Origin: Labia minor
Taxonomy: Eukaryota; Arthropoda; Insecta; Dermaptera; Spongiphoridae
NCBI GenBank assembly: GCA_963082975.1
Contig: OY720347.1
Location: 48,856,655 to 48,920,654, forward strand
Reading direction: 5' to 3'
Length of the DNA: 64,000 nucleotides
The notes beneath the pieces were generated by a model. It worked only from the letters and a program-made list of their open reading frames with translations, was not told where the DNA came from and did no database searches. A program made the translations under genes and the position numbers. How positions within the stretch are numbered: the first letter of the stretch is position 1; the number at the start of each line of letters is the position of its first letter. Below are positions 45,733 to 58,410 of this stretch, in pieces.

Positions 45733-46673
45733 TTATATATCTAAGAAATAATAGTTGCTGACTTTTTCCCTTTACTGATATTACATATTGAGCAAATTTG
45801 AAATATATGCAGTAAACCCAATGTTTTCTATCTTTTTTCTAAACTTTAAACTGCAATATCTCAACATTTTGATTTTGTGGCTTACCACTGTTTCGCTCTA
45901 AGGTCTTCATATATTTTATGTTAATATTATGTTCTTAAATTATTATTAAATAAAATATTTTTTATTTCATTTTCTCTTTATAAACATTTAATATAATATA
46001 CTCAAATAATCAGTGGCGTACCTAGGGGGGGGGGTGCGGTCAGCACCGGGCGGCACTTATTTTGGGGCGGCACTTTTTATATTTAGTTATTGTTGTAAAA
46101 AGCATATTCTTTTCATATTTATTTTTTTTTCTTTCTTGAATAATAAATGATTATTATGATTATTATAAGTTTACTATTTGATTTATATAAATTATGATCA
46201 ACTATATGATTTCGAATATTATTCCTCGGTGTATATAAATGCATTTTAGTGTAAATATTGAATTCTAATTTCAAGAACAGGATAATAATTTTATTTTATT
46301 GTATTCATTAAAATTCGATGAATTCGTAAACGCATCTTTACGATTTTGTTCGGCAATTTTTCCTAACTAAAATTTTTTGATATCAGTTTATAAATGTCAT
46401 TTCTTTTGAAAAGTTTATATGATTACTTTGAAGTGATATACCAATATTTTTTAAATCATAGATTTTTCTTTTGAAAAGCAGGGTCGGCGGAAAAAATATA
46501 CATATAAATTTTGAGAGCATTATACACGATTTTTCTAGTATGAAAGCTAGAAGAGTAATCTATATATATAAAAAAAGGTTTTTGTCTGCACATTGCTCAG
46601 AATTTAAAAATTTTTGCATATCTTCGCGTTTCATGACCTCTAGAATCCAAAAGTGACTTTAGAATTTTTCACG

Positions 46674-46735
46674 TCTGTCTGTCTGTCTGTCTGTCGGTCT
46701 GTCTGTCTGTCGGTCTGTCTGTCTGTCCGGAAAAT
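46674..46735. repeat. (GTCT)n microsatellite inside Helitron 1
   Basis: Runs of GTCT units with occasional GTCG variants. The same tract is shorter in the sister copy near 58380-58410. Confidence 0.85.
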
Positions 46736-49147
46736 TACTATTTTATAGACTCAGAATTGGCTGAACCGATTTCTTTGAAATTACATCACAATATTCTTAT
46801 ATACCCCTAGAGTAACATAGGCTATAAATTTTATTTATATGTCAACAATAACCGCAGAAATTAATTTTTTAAAGTTTATATAATTCTCCGTGTTGTTCAT
46901 TCAAGAGCAGCTCGCGGCTCACTGTCGGCCTAGCGGAATCATTTCAAACAATGAATTATCATAGCGATTCCCAATCGAAGAATTATTATATTTCACTTTT
47001 TATTTTAAATTCTAATATACAAATATCAATTCAATTAAATAATTTATTCTAAAAGTTCTCAATTTAATTAATTTTATAAAATATTTATTAGATCATATTT
47101 TTATCTTAAATTATTTTTTATTTAATTGAATATTTCTTCTTTTCTATAATATATATATATAATAATATATAAATTTTATCATTGAATAATTGAATAATAA
47201 AAAAAATAATTATTTAACCTGAATTAAAATGACTGAATTATATTATCTTTGTTTTTTATTTTAATTTAATTACTCTATTATTAATTACTAAATATATATA
47301 TATATTATATAAAAATTAAAATATGATGATATAAAGTTGTTTTAAATTTTTGACATTTTTAAATTGGGTATATTTTTTAAATTTATTAAAATGTCTTTTT
47401 TATTTATTATGTTTAAAAGATTCATTTTTATTATGTGATATTAATAAAAAATAACGATGCTCTGTGCAAGTCGAATCATGTTGCACATAATTAAATAACA
47501 ATTGCCAAACAAAGAATATAATATTTTTTTAAATTCTTATATTTAAATATCATTTCAATTAAATAATTTATTCTAAAAGGTCTCATTTTAATTAATTTAA
47601 TAAAATATTTAAATCACCATTCAATTTTTTATTAATAGGCTTCTTTTTTTATTTTTAATTTTTAATAAATTCTCTTTTTTTGATATGATATTAATAAAAA
47701 ATAATATTAAATTGTATATATAAATATAAAAATTAGAATATTTGAATTTTTTTAAATTTTAACACATGTAATCAATCATATGCATTAAGAATGGAAAATT
47801 TTTAAAATCAACTTGCTATTAAATTCAGAAAAAAAATACTGATATATAGAATATATAGACTATTCGAATATAATTTAAAACTCTTTCTCTCCTTCTATTT
47901 TAAATTAAAAAAACGGAGTTTTAAGAAATTTAGATGCCATATGCAACATGGGTTGGTAAATGAATTGAGCTGGAAAAGGAGGCAATTTATAATTTTCTTC
48001 TAATTCAGATTTAGGACAAATCGTACAACATTATCAAATCTCGCTAAGAACATTCAATATTTTTGTACACAAATTATTCAGAGTATTGGCTAAGCGTATC
48101 ACTCACAATCAGTTTATATTGAAATTTATATAAATTAACAAAGTAAAAATTTTTATTTTTTTAAATTTTATTATAATGAATCAAAAAAAATTAAATATAT
48201 AGATCACATGATTAAGAGAAGCAAAAAACTTGACAGAAAATAACTGTTGGATGGAGGTCGGACATGACAGAAACTGTAAGCGAAATCTTCATATTGCGAC
48301 GAATAATTTTCAAATCCCCTAGCACCACCAGAATTAGATAAGTTTATTTTAAGGGAGGAAAATAACTATGATCTAAAAAAATTAATAAATGAACTTAATA
48401 ATAAAAAAACAAATAAATCAATTAATTTAAATTAATACTATTAATGAATGTATATATTGGTAATTTATCTATAGTTTTATACCGTTAATTTTTATAAATT
48501 GTCTCAAGTCTCTATTTTTGCATTTTCCCAAGTTTCATTATAATTAAAAATATTCAATAATAATCTAGCAATGAAAATAAAATATCAAAATGTAATGATC
48601 AAGAAATATTATACTCTATTTCACTATAATAACATAGAAAATACTTAAGAACCATAGGCGGTGGAAATATTAGGAGATATCATTGCGGGTTAAGGCCAAA
48701 TCGATCAACATTAATTAAGATATTTTCATTATGACAGATATTAGGAAAAAAACTGCGAATTCAATATTTCTGTTCACTAATTATTTGTAGACTTTAGTAA
48801 AACATACACATGACTCAATATAGATCAGCATAAACTTTTTCAAATTTTGATCTTCAAATTTGTCTTGAAGGTAGTAAAGAAAAAATAAGATGAAGAAATC
48901 AATTGTAAAATGTTAGGTTACCCAGACGACTTAAATATAATAGGAGATTAGGAAATTGCAATTGCAGATAGCGAGGAAAAATTAATGGAGGTTTGAAATT
49001 AATAGTGATAAGAAAAAATATTTAGTAACAAAGAGGAAGAGTATTGACATACAAAATCTTAAGATACAAAATGTAGAATTTGAATATGTAGAAAAATTGA
49101 ATGTAATCACGAAGGATAATAATATTTGAGAAGAATTTAAATCGGGG

Positions 49148-49640
49148 TTGCAATCGGGAAACGCCTGTTATCTTGCAATAAAGAGGCTTATCTCTTCAAA
49201 ATTATTATCAAAGGGAATATATAAAAAAATTATTTTGCCTGTTGCATTATATGGGTGGGAGGCATGGTCTATGACCCTGGGAGATGAGAGTAGATTCAGA
49301 GTGTTTGAGAATAGGATTCTTCCCTGCATTTATTGGCCAAAGAAAGATGAGGTCACCGGGGAATGGGGGAGACAGCATAACAAGAAATTGCATGGTCTCT
49401 CTGCATCTTCAGAAATAGTTAGGGTTATAAAAGGGAAAAAGCTGCGATAGGCAGGGCACGTGGCTAGAATGGGAGAGGAAAAAGATATTGGTGGGAAGAC
49501 CGATTGGAAAACCAATGACGTGTAGGAAGGGACGTAAGAGAGATGGAAAAAGGGCTCAGAATGGGGACACTTGGAGAAATGTGGTTGTTGCGGCTAAGAA
49601 CTTTCGAGTATCTTTGAGCCACCTAGGTAGATAGATATAA
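49148..49640 (+). pseudogene. Captured non-LTR retrotransposon C-terminus (copy 1)
   Basis: The frame contains NACYLAIKRLISSKLLSK, KIYK-like YKKIILPVALYGWEAWS, RFRVFENRILPCIYWPKKDE and VTGEWGRQHNKKLHGLSASS. A stop (TAG at 49448) interrupts the normal LRWAGHVARMGEE, which follows as AGHVARMGEE in the same frame. This is the C-terminal region after the reverse transcriptase of widespread insect non-LTR elements. The piece ends in a tail (TAAGAACTTTCGAGTATC) shared with fragments at 44925 and 55911. It lies entirely within Helitron 1. Confidence 0.85.
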
Positions 49641-50056
49641 CATATACAATAATAATATATATAATTAATATAGTGATTAAATTAAAATATATTTTTTAAA
49701 TAAGAACACAAAAAGAAATGAATGTTTTATGTAATATACTGATTGAAACAAAATGGATGAAAACCTTTTACTACTTTCAACCACCAAATACTATGTACCA
49801 CTCGGGGGTACAGGGGGCGGAGCCCCCGTCTAGGTGTGAAGAGCGCCGAAGGCGCTCTGAACAGCTAGTATTATATAAATATGTTTACGAGTGCATACAA
49901 ATATATGTAAAAAAATTTACTCTCTGTGTATTAATTAATATTGATTAAATAACTTAATAATTTATTTATGTGTATTAATTTATAAAAACCACTATTTGAT
50001 TGACTTATAATAAAATGGGCGGCAAACTGGCGGCAAAAGTTCTAGGTACGTCACTG

Positions 50057-51083
50057 CATATAATACATTCTATATTCTAATCACAAATTCCAATTTTCAT
50101 TGTTTTCAATAATTTTGATTTCTATATAAATTCTAAATAGAATAAATAATAATATTTGAATTTCAATAAATGTAAAGAAATTAATATTTTCTCATCATAG
50201 AATTTATCCTCTCAAATACCTATAGAAAACAGGTTTCTTTTTAGCATTGATGCGTTTAAAGTGTTTAAATTTTTAACTCTTCAAGAATTAAATTTCGTTT
50301 AATTATCTCCTATTTAATCCTCCAAGTTCAAAGTATCAATTTTATATAATGTCAATAAATGTCATCTTAAAAGAAAGTAATCATCAGTTTCAATTTTTAA
50401 TTAATTATCTCCCTCGTAGCACCTTTCAAGGGATCTTTAATTTTATAATCGTGTTTATGTCTACCATTAGAAAGAGGACTAGTAATTATTAAAAGAGAAA
50501 AGTAAATTTTTTTTATGTCCTTAAAGAATTATATTAATTATGAAGTTTAATAGTACTCAGGCTTTAATTAATTATAAAATAATATTATTTAATATTCCTT
50601 AAGTATTATTTTTCTTAATCATAACTAGTTCTAACCGCACAACCGCTTTCATACCATCATATTCTTATATGGGAATCAGTTATTTAATAAAACCTTTAAG
50701 TTGTAAAGGCTATACGAGTTCATCATAAATTAATAGAAAACAATCGAAGAGAAGCTATCAAGGGATTTCTTTAACAGAGGTTTTAGTTATCAATTTTATT
50801 ACCCTCTAGATTTAAAAATATTAGGAAATACCTTTTAAGATGACGGATACGGTTTATAAAGTAACATTTCAAATATCGATAATCTAAGTATTCCTAGATA
50901 TTTGATTATATAAGGGCTTGTATATTTTGAAGTCTGATAACGGTACATTTATGTATAGATATATGTGTATTTAAAAATATTAACAATTATATTTCTGCTA
51001 AATCCAAAATAATTAGTTGATGAAGAGAAAAAATCTCTACTCATATGACTCGGTAAAATTAATGAGACCACCACAGATATCTT
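50057..51083. other. AT-rich intergenic DNA
   Basis: No gene, terminal repeat or conserved motif was recognised. Confidence 0.5.
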
Positions 51084-51657
51084 CTTACTATCTAGTATTG
51101 CGATCACGAAAATTTTCGATGATGAGATTTTGATGTTTATATACGTTTTGAAGACCCCTGAGCCATTTTTACTAAGATAGAGAAAATTGTCTGTCTGTGT
51201 GTGTTTGTAGACAAGATTACACAAAAACGGTTTGAGCTAGAATAATGAAATTTGGTACACGGGCAAAATTTAAAATTCGTAGTTTCCTACAACTTTTGAG
51301 AATTGTAGCTCATCCGGAAGAGGGTCATTAACTAACACGTTTTCATATTTTTTCCTCTAAAAAATAAAAATAAAGATATATGTTTGGTAGTTTTTCACAT
51401 GATTAAAAATTGCATAAAACTGCTATATATAGAATTTCAACTTTAATCGATAAAAGTACCGGAATTAATTATTTAACACAGCAAATCACGCTCCAACACG
51501 TAACGTGGTGCCAACAGAGAGCCAAAGACGCGCTGATTTAATAAATATTATTTATTAATTTTAATTTATAATTTAATTATTTAAATTTAATTTAGATATA
51601 TAATATATGTTATTTAATCCAATTCAAATTGCGAGATAGAGGAATGGAGACACTCCA
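51084..51657 (+). mobile_element. Family A Helentron-like repeat, copy 5
   Basis: It starts CTTACTATCTAGTATTGCG, so part of the 5' hairpin is missing, and ends GCGAGATAGAGGAATGGAG followed by ACACTCCAG. The internal blocks are otherwise well conserved. Confidence 0.75.
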
Positions 51658-53940
51658 GAGTTTTCTTTTGAATTTCGTCTAATAAATTTTTTTAATATCA
51701 AAAAAAAATTATTTTTTTTTAATGGTTTTAAATTTTAAATCGAAATTTAAATAAATATTCAAATCAAGAAGAAATGAATTTAAAAAGATTACTATTATTA
51801 TTTATTTACTTTTAAAATTACCTTAATAAAAGCGCCCAATGTTTTTAGTTGAATATGAAGCAATTCATCCATAAACTTTGTCAGGCTTATAGAAAAATTA
51901 TTTTATTCTTTTTAGTCCATCAGAAAAACGTTATTATCTAAAAAAATTTTATATTTATATTATTTTATTCTTTTTAGTGCAATTTTAACTCGATAAATTT
52001 ATTTAATATAACAAGAGAAATAGAAAAGATGAAGTTATACGAAAATATGCAATTTGAATAAAACAAAAAATATATTAATCTTTTGAAATTGATTTTATGA
52101 ATTTATGTTAAGTAAATGTTATTATTGAATAATAATTATTATATTGTATTTATAAATAAATAATTTTTATTAATATAAGATTTTATAAATTAATATAGAA
52201 TAATGTATTCATAAAAAAAGGTTTTATTTTATTCCTTTGTTTCATTTCTCTCCGGGGCATATATAAAATAAGGATCTTTTCTTTATCGCATTTGAGAGTA
52301 AAAAAACCCTCTTTATTGGCGCTGCAACTGATTAATAAGAATTCATCATTAATTTCAATGCTATAAAATATTCTTAATTATTTTCAAAATGAAAATCTAT
52401 CCTGAAATCAATATTTATGTTTTAAAATCTGTTGAAAAAAATTAATCGGAGCAATACAAAAGGAGTTAGTTACTAAAAGTAATTAATCGCTAATTAATTA
52501 CAATTAATTAATTATAATTCAATTATATTTCTTCTATACCTTCTAGAGATCCATTGAAATATCTATAAAAATTTTCAAAAGTTTATCTCGATATTAATGA
52601 TAAAAATCGATTTCAATTTGTCAAAAGAGCGAACAGATAGAGAGACAGACGCCAAGTGAAGTTGAGAAAAACGTTATAATAAAATATTAATTTATTTTAT
52701 TTTAACTATCATTTAGAATAAGGAACAGGTGCCTATATAAAAATATAATTTTTTATGGTTAATTTTAAGTACCCTGGGATTGTTTTAAATTAAAAGTCGA
52801 GGTTTTTGATCTTCAGGCTATCATCGAGTTCATTTAAAATGAAGCTTTTGGATCAAATAGAAAGCAATGTCTTTGAGAGAGAACCTCTGTCCAGCAGTTT
52901 TGTTTAAGTTTAAAGCATATTGAAACTAATCTCATTAATATTCATTGGATCACATGTTTAAGAGAGTTAAATACTTGTATTTGAGAGATGGAATTAAAAC
53001 AAAATAAAGAAATAAAAAATGATTAGTACATTTTTTGACAATTTATTTTAAAATAATTAAATAATTATGTACTTGAAATTTTAATAGAAATATTATTAAT
53101 TTATTTCCTATTGTTGATCTATAAAAAATAATATAAAATAAAAAAATAAAATAACAGGAAGACAAGTTAATGAAAAAGACAAAAAAAATTTCACTAATAA
53201 TTTCATTTCATTTTGAAATTAAATTAAATTAGTTTGTTAAAAAATGAAATTGTGTGTAAATCTTGGAAAATATTATTTTTAAAACTCTATATACATAATT
53301 ATATTTTTATTATATAATATTATACTAGATTGATAAATTAGGATGTACATATATTATGGTTCATGACATGATAGGACAAGAATTAATAGACGATTTATTT
53401 TTAAACCAAAACTGGGCTAATTAGATGAAAGCATTAAACACATGCTTGATGTTTACCTTATCATAAACAATTAAAATTATAATAAAAGAATAATATTTAC
53501 GTGTAGGTAGGATTAATAAAAATAATATTGATTGTGAAAACAATTAAATATTGTCTGATGAAAAAATGATGATCAAAAAATTAAGGCCAAGTAAATAAAC
53601 AACATGAGCGAATTGTTGAAAGTCACAAATTAAATGAGGAATGTGATTACTTTGATCATGTTTATTATTATCAAAGAGATAGAAAGAAAATTAGAGATTA
53701 TTAAGTTAAGAAACGATATTCTTATATCTTATCTTATTATACTAGCAATAATTGTAAATATATATTTACATATTTTTGTATTTTTGAGATATTAAACAGT
53801 CCGAAGGATTTTTTTTGAAATTATCACCATAGATAATTTTTATAAAGAAAAATCGATCTGTAGTGGTTTCAACTTTGGGAAAATTGATCTTTGTTAGTTT
53901 TTTCTTAATTTAATATAAGAATTTTAATAATATAAAAATT
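51658..53940. other. AT-rich intergenic DNA
   Basis: A TATA-like TATATAAA near 52258 follows a short GC-richer stretch (CTCTCCGGGGCAT), but no exon follows it convincingly. No element ends were found. Confidence 0.45.
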
Positions 53941-54172
53941 CTGGAGTGTCTTCACTCGACTATCTGATTTGAATTGGATTAAATAACATATATTATATTT
54001 AAATTAAATTTAATTAATTATAAATTATAAATTAAAATTAATAAATAATATTTATTAAACCAGCGCGTGTTTGGCACTTTGTTGATGGCACCACGTCACG
54101 TGCTGGCGCGTGATTTGCGGCGTTAAAAAATTAATTCCGGTCAATCAAGCTGAAATTCTATATATAGCAGTT
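53941..54172 (-). mobile_element. Family A repeat, copy 6, 5'-truncated
   Basis: The 3' end CTGGAGTGTCTTCACTCGAC is present (plus strand view) and similarity continues to TATATATAGCAG, where the 5' half is lost. Confidence 0.75.
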
Positions 54173-54365
54173 TTTTATAAATAAAATAAAGTTAAAAATA
54201 TATATTTTAATAATATTTTGTATTTAAATCACGAAATATATATTATATTATGTTATATCTACTTTGCTGTCTTTCAGTGCATTAATACGTACTTTTAAGG
54301 GCTATATGTTTTATGACTATTTTTTTTTAAATTTATGATTTTTTAAATTATAAAATTTATATATA

Positions 54366-55510
54366 TTAAGGTAATGGCACCAATAGATGACATTTTAAGC
54401 GTTCTTGTCGCTATTTTCTTTTATAAAACCGAAACTATACGTCTCACAAAAAAAATCTTTTGGTTATTATAAAGCTTATCTTACCTTTTATCACCAGGAT
54501 AAATATTCTAAACTTTTATATGAGTTTAATAGGAAATATAATTTTTTTTCAAAGTAATCAAATGGAACCTATAGATGACACCAAAAATTTTGGTGGAACC
54601 TAATGATGACCATTATGGAACCCAAAGATGACATCTACTTTTTTAATTTCGTTTGCTCTCTTTATCTTCAACTTATTTATTTACAAAGTAAAACATCTTT
54701 CCAACACCTTGTTGCTGATTTAACTTTAGTTATAATAAAAAATCAGGTTTCATATAATGATTCATTAGATATATTTATTGTGATTGATTTTATTTTTAGC
54801 TGATTATTATAATAAAATAAAAAATTGATTTTAAACAAATCTTTTTTTAATTATGCATTTTTAATTATACATTGAGAACAGAGTAATTTAAAAAAAATTT
54901 CAAAAAAATAGTGTATGAAGTTCTGGAACAGAAAAAATTTTTCTGACAATGAGAAACACAGCGTCACCTTTAGGTTCCTATATCAATTCAGACATGCAAC
55001 TTGGTGGAATTATATAAAATTATCTCCTCTTTACAGCTATTAATATAATAGACAATTTTTTTAAAAAGCTACTTATAGCTGACATTGCTGTCATCTATAG
55101 GAAAAACAATTTTTAGGGGCACCTATAGATAACACCGTTGATAAAAAAGATACTTTTAAAAATTAGGTGTTTAAATTGAAATGATTTATATCTATATTAA
55201 GTCTATTTTATAATGTAGTTGTTAAATTCTTGATAAATATGAAAATAAAAATATAAAATACTAATTAAGAACATTACTTCCCTTAAGGTTATCTTTAAGA
55301 TTTGTTGAAAAAATCAATTGTTGACGATTCGGTCTGCTTTTCAAGTTAAAAGAAAAAAAATAGGGCGACTTATTGTATTGTTGTAGGATATCTCAGGTGG
55401 TGGAAAAGCATAACTATCATTTAAAAAAAAAATTTCCGCGTATGTTTTAAAATTTGCTTATTTTTTTAGTTTAAATTCAAAAGTGTCATCTATAGGTGCC
55501 ATTACCTTAA
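54366..55510. mobile_element. TIR element flanked by TTAA
   Basis: The left end TTAAGGTAATGGCACC and right end GGTGCCATTACCTTAA form exact terminal inverted repeats, extending with few mismatches through ATAGATGACA. If TTAA is a target duplication the element is 54370-55506, as in piggyBac, though a GG start is atypical. The motif CACCTATAGATGACA recurs in both orientations inside. No transposase was recognised; a 66-codon frame at 54603 is probably noncoding. Confidence 0.7.
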
Positions 55511-55699
55511 TCTAAAATTTGTCTTATTAGTCTTGCAAACACTGTAAGTATATATTATTTTCTGTCTTTCTATCTTAAAAATTGTTTACATGCTATTTAT
55601 ATTTTAATAACAATTTCTTTGTTTAATTAATTAATTAATTAATTTAAAATGATAATTAAAGAATATCTTATTCCAAATAAATTGTTGAATAAATCTTCT

Positions 55700-55910
55700 T
55701 CTTAGCCTTATTTCCCACGGGGTGTGGGATCGGCTCTTCCCGTTAATTGGCGCCAACTTATTCTGTTGTTGGCGTCGTCTGTAGAGAGACCAGATGTCAT
55801 TAGATCTCTCGTTATAGGGCAGGACCAGCTGGTTTTAGGCCTTCCACGCGGACTTTGGCCCACAACCACAAGGTTCGTTGCTTTCTTCGCCACTGAACCC
55901 TCATCTGACC
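55700..55910 (-). repeat. Moderately GC-rich repeat-like segment
   Basis: CCCACGGGGTGTGGGATCGG contains a hairpin (CCCAC...GTGGG). The style (GGATCGGCTCTTC, CTAGGCCT-like blocks) resembles noncoding ends of insect interspersed repeats in minus orientation. It is joined directly to a non-LTR tail at 55911. The family is unknown. Confidence 0.4.
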
Positions 55911-56117
55911 TAGAATGGGAAAGGAAAGAATGGCGAAAAATATATTGATGGGGAGACCGATTGGAAAAAGTCCGCTTGGAAGACCAAGGACGCAGAGGGT
56001 GGACAATGTAGATAGGGAAATTAGAAAGACAGGAGAGGGTAGGAGTTGGATGGTTGTGGTTCAGGATAAGTGCTTTTGGCGGCCAAGAACTTTCGAGTTC
56101 TATGGAGATAGATAGAT
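55911..56117 (+). pseudogene. Non-LTR retrotransposon 3' tail fragment
   Basis: Plus-strand translation gives GRPIGKSPLGRPRTQRVDNV, then WMVVVQDKCFWRPRTFEFYG, the usual C-terminal tail of insect non-LTR elements, ending in a GATAGATAGAT repeat. It matches the tails captured by the two Helitrons but is not inside one, so it represents an independent copy of the source element. Confidence 0.75.
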
Positions 56118-56599
56118 CATTTTATTTATTTATTTAATTATTCAAAAAATATTTAAACATTATTTTATGTATATTATTTCTTTTCCCTTTTTGGATTAAC
56201 GATCAAAATTTATGTCAAAAACAATCTAATGAATCTACAACTGTCCTTGCTTAATCTTTAATTATTAACATATATACAATTTTAATAAAATACACATATA
56301 ACCAGGTATAAACAGGATAAATTGCTTCCGGCCATTTTATTAATAAATTGATAGATATAATATAAAGAGTACATAAATGGTCTTTTTATGTTTTCTAAAG
56401 GTATAACTTAAAAATCTTACTCTTTCCACTTTTCTTCCCATAAAAAGGATACTGTTTTCCTGTAAAGTAAATAAATAATTCTGCTCCCATCCATCTTCAC
56501 ACTGAGATTTAGTTTTCTCTGATTGGAGTTCTATTTTTTCAGTCAGACATTTTAAATGCATTAAAGTGGGCTATCAACATACGAATAAATTGTGAATTT

Positions 56600-56825
56600 C
56601 ATTGGCGCAGCCTCGAGGGTTGGGTTCTCAACATGGTTCGGAACTGTCAGCCGGGACTATTGATTTTCGCTTGCGCACACCGGGGGTGGCTGAGGAAGCG
56701 AGGAGGTCAATGCCGCTCTCTCTCTCTCACTCTCCACGGCTCTCATTTCGCTCAATTATTACTGGTAGGGCTACTGCCCTATATTTCCTAAATATTCAGA
56801 TAGTCCTTGACAGCTCAAGGTAGCA
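56600..56825. promoter_or_regulatory. GC-rich island with GAGA-like repeats
   Basis: About 220 bp of high GC content, including GCTTGCGCACACCGGGGGTG and CTCTCTCTCTCTC (a GAGA-factor-like motif). A plus-strand ATG frame (MVRNCQPGLLIFACAHRGW) reaches a possible donor at CTG/GTAGGG. It may be a promoter or first exon, on either strand; nothing links it to a partner exon. Confidence 0.3.
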
Positions 56826-58265
56826 AAAAAATTCCCGACCAGTACAATTGAGTATATTTGAATCGCTAAAGGATGCGCCAAACTAATTTGAGTATATTTG
56901 TTTTCTTTGTTTAATTCTAAATTCATTCTATTTAAGATTAGTGAAATTGAAAATTAATTTAAAAAAATTATACGTATTTTCTAAAATGCATTTTATTAAA
57001 GGTCATTTTTTTAAATGAATAAATTAATTTTAATTATTTTTGTTGATAAATTGTCTTTAGCAAATGATGAATCCCTTTTTTTTACATACCTATAATCCAT
57101 AAATGGTTATATATATCGACTAACAGTAGAATGAAGTATTGAAATCAGACAAAAATTAAAAATAGAGTTTTGAACGGTATTATACGTTTTAAAGTCCTGT
57201 CCAGTCTTAATGACATGAGTTATCAATGTAGCTCAAAAATAGATGTTCAAAAATTAAATAAGATAATATGTTCCAACAACTTATTCACTAATTGTAAGAC
57301 GGATTGATAGAAAATGCCACTTTATATCATTGCAATTTTTTAATTCATTTCATAAATGAAATTATCTTACTAAATTACTATAATACCATTCACATTAAAT
57401 TATTTTGAGAGCTTAAATGGTGAATTTCCAAAATGGCGCTCTATAACATTGTTAAAAGTAAAAAAGAAGGAATTAATATAAACTATGAACTAATTTGATA
57501 TTTATCATTAAGTGAAAATTGAAAAAAAAGGAAAAAGTAGGAAAGTAGATGAATATTGTGTTATGTTGGCACCTCACCAGATATTTTAATAAATAGTACA
57601 AATATAAATTGTAAAGTAAATAAGTAAGTAAAATAATTTATAGTAAATTTTAAATCAGCAGTGTGCAATCTTTTTTAGAGATCTACTTTTCTTGGCGGGT
57701 CGGAGACAAAAAAACATCTTAATAAATGATTAAACTTTAAATAGGTAATGAACAATTCACATAATACATCTCTCTTTCAGGGGCTCGTTGTAGCGATTGT
57801 TATAATATATATTTAACTTAACATTAATCAAGTGACCCGCAAAAAATTAAGTGTATCAATAAAATTATATTGAACTATATATTATACTCGGCCGCCGCAC
57901 AAATGTGTTCCTGTTTTAAATTCTTTTAAACCATGTTTCTTGTTTACCATGTATTTACTAGCTGATTCTAAGTATGGGGTTAAATAAGCATTTGAATAAA
58001 TAATGATTAAAATAAATAATAAATTGTTCTAATAGACTAATAAAACAATAATCAATTTATGAAAATCTATTAACGTGATATGAATGTTTGATTAAATATA
58101 AATATAAATGGTTAAAATTTATTATTTTCAATTATTTTATTGTATTTGTTTTAGTGAAATTCGATAGCAGAATAGAACATGCAATTCAAACTTGTAACAA
58201 CATATTTAATTGGCCATGGCTTTATTTTATGTTCAATGATATTTCTTGATTCTATTTCTTGATGA
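56826..58265. other. AT-rich intergenic DNA
   Basis: Short GC-richer patches near 57690 and 57890 (TTGGCGGGTCGGAGAC, CTCGGCCGCCGCAC) may be eroded repeat ends. No gene was found. Confidence 0.4.
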
Positions 58266-58378
58266 TCTATATATATAAAAAAAGGTTTTTGTCTGCACAT
58301 TGCTCAGAATTTAAAAATTTTTGCATATCTTCGCGTTTCATGACCTCTAGAATCCAAAAGTGACTTTAGAATTTTTCA

Positions 58379-58410
<32 letters not shown>

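Larger units (their letters stand above)
45076..45912. mobile_element. Small TIR element hosting a mariner
   Basis: TATGAAGACCTTAGAGCGAA at the left and its complement TTCGCTCTAAGGTCTTCATA at the right are part of a ~36-bp inverted repeat extending to GGTAAGCCAC/GTGGCTTACC. TA is present at both outer edges. After removing the mariner insert the element is about 250 bp. Superfamily not determined. Confidence 0.75.
46559..49868 (+). mobile_element. Helitron 1 with captured non-LTR sequence
   Basis: The 5' end is TCTATATATATAAAAAAAGG, preceded by A. The 3' end has the hairpin GAGCGCC-GAA-GGCGCTC, then TGAACAG and CTAG, followed by T. This meets the known Helitron rules (5' TC, hairpin near a 3' CTRR, A/T target, no duplication). 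A (GTCT)n tract lies at 46674-46735. A stretch near 48330-48430 resembles the L-L-R-E-x-N-Y-D part of Helitron helicases but is broken. The 3' third holds a non-LTR reverse transcriptase end (49148-49640). Related copy at 58266. Confidence 0.85.
46011..50056. mobile_element. hAT element carrying a nested Helitron
   Basis: The left end CAGTGGCGTACCTAG and the right end CTAGGTACGTCACTG are inverted with one mismatch. Flanks caaataat (46003-46010) and catataat (50057-50064) match at seven of eight bases, as expected for a hAT target duplication. GGCGGCAC and GGCGGCAA repeats lie near each end. Without the Helitron (46559-49868) it is about 740 bp, so it is a non-autonomous element. Confidence 0.8.

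Noticed and set aside
46471-46656. 61-codon ORF across the Helitron 5' end
   Set aside because: It spans the hAT/Helitron junction and so cannot be an ancestral gene.
52240-52330. TATA-box core promoter at 52258
   Set aside because: In such AT-rich DNA TATATAAA is expected often, and no exon follows.
54603-54803. 66-codon ORF in the TTAA element as a transposase
   Set aside because: No transposase motif, and the repeated element motif is simply translated at its start.
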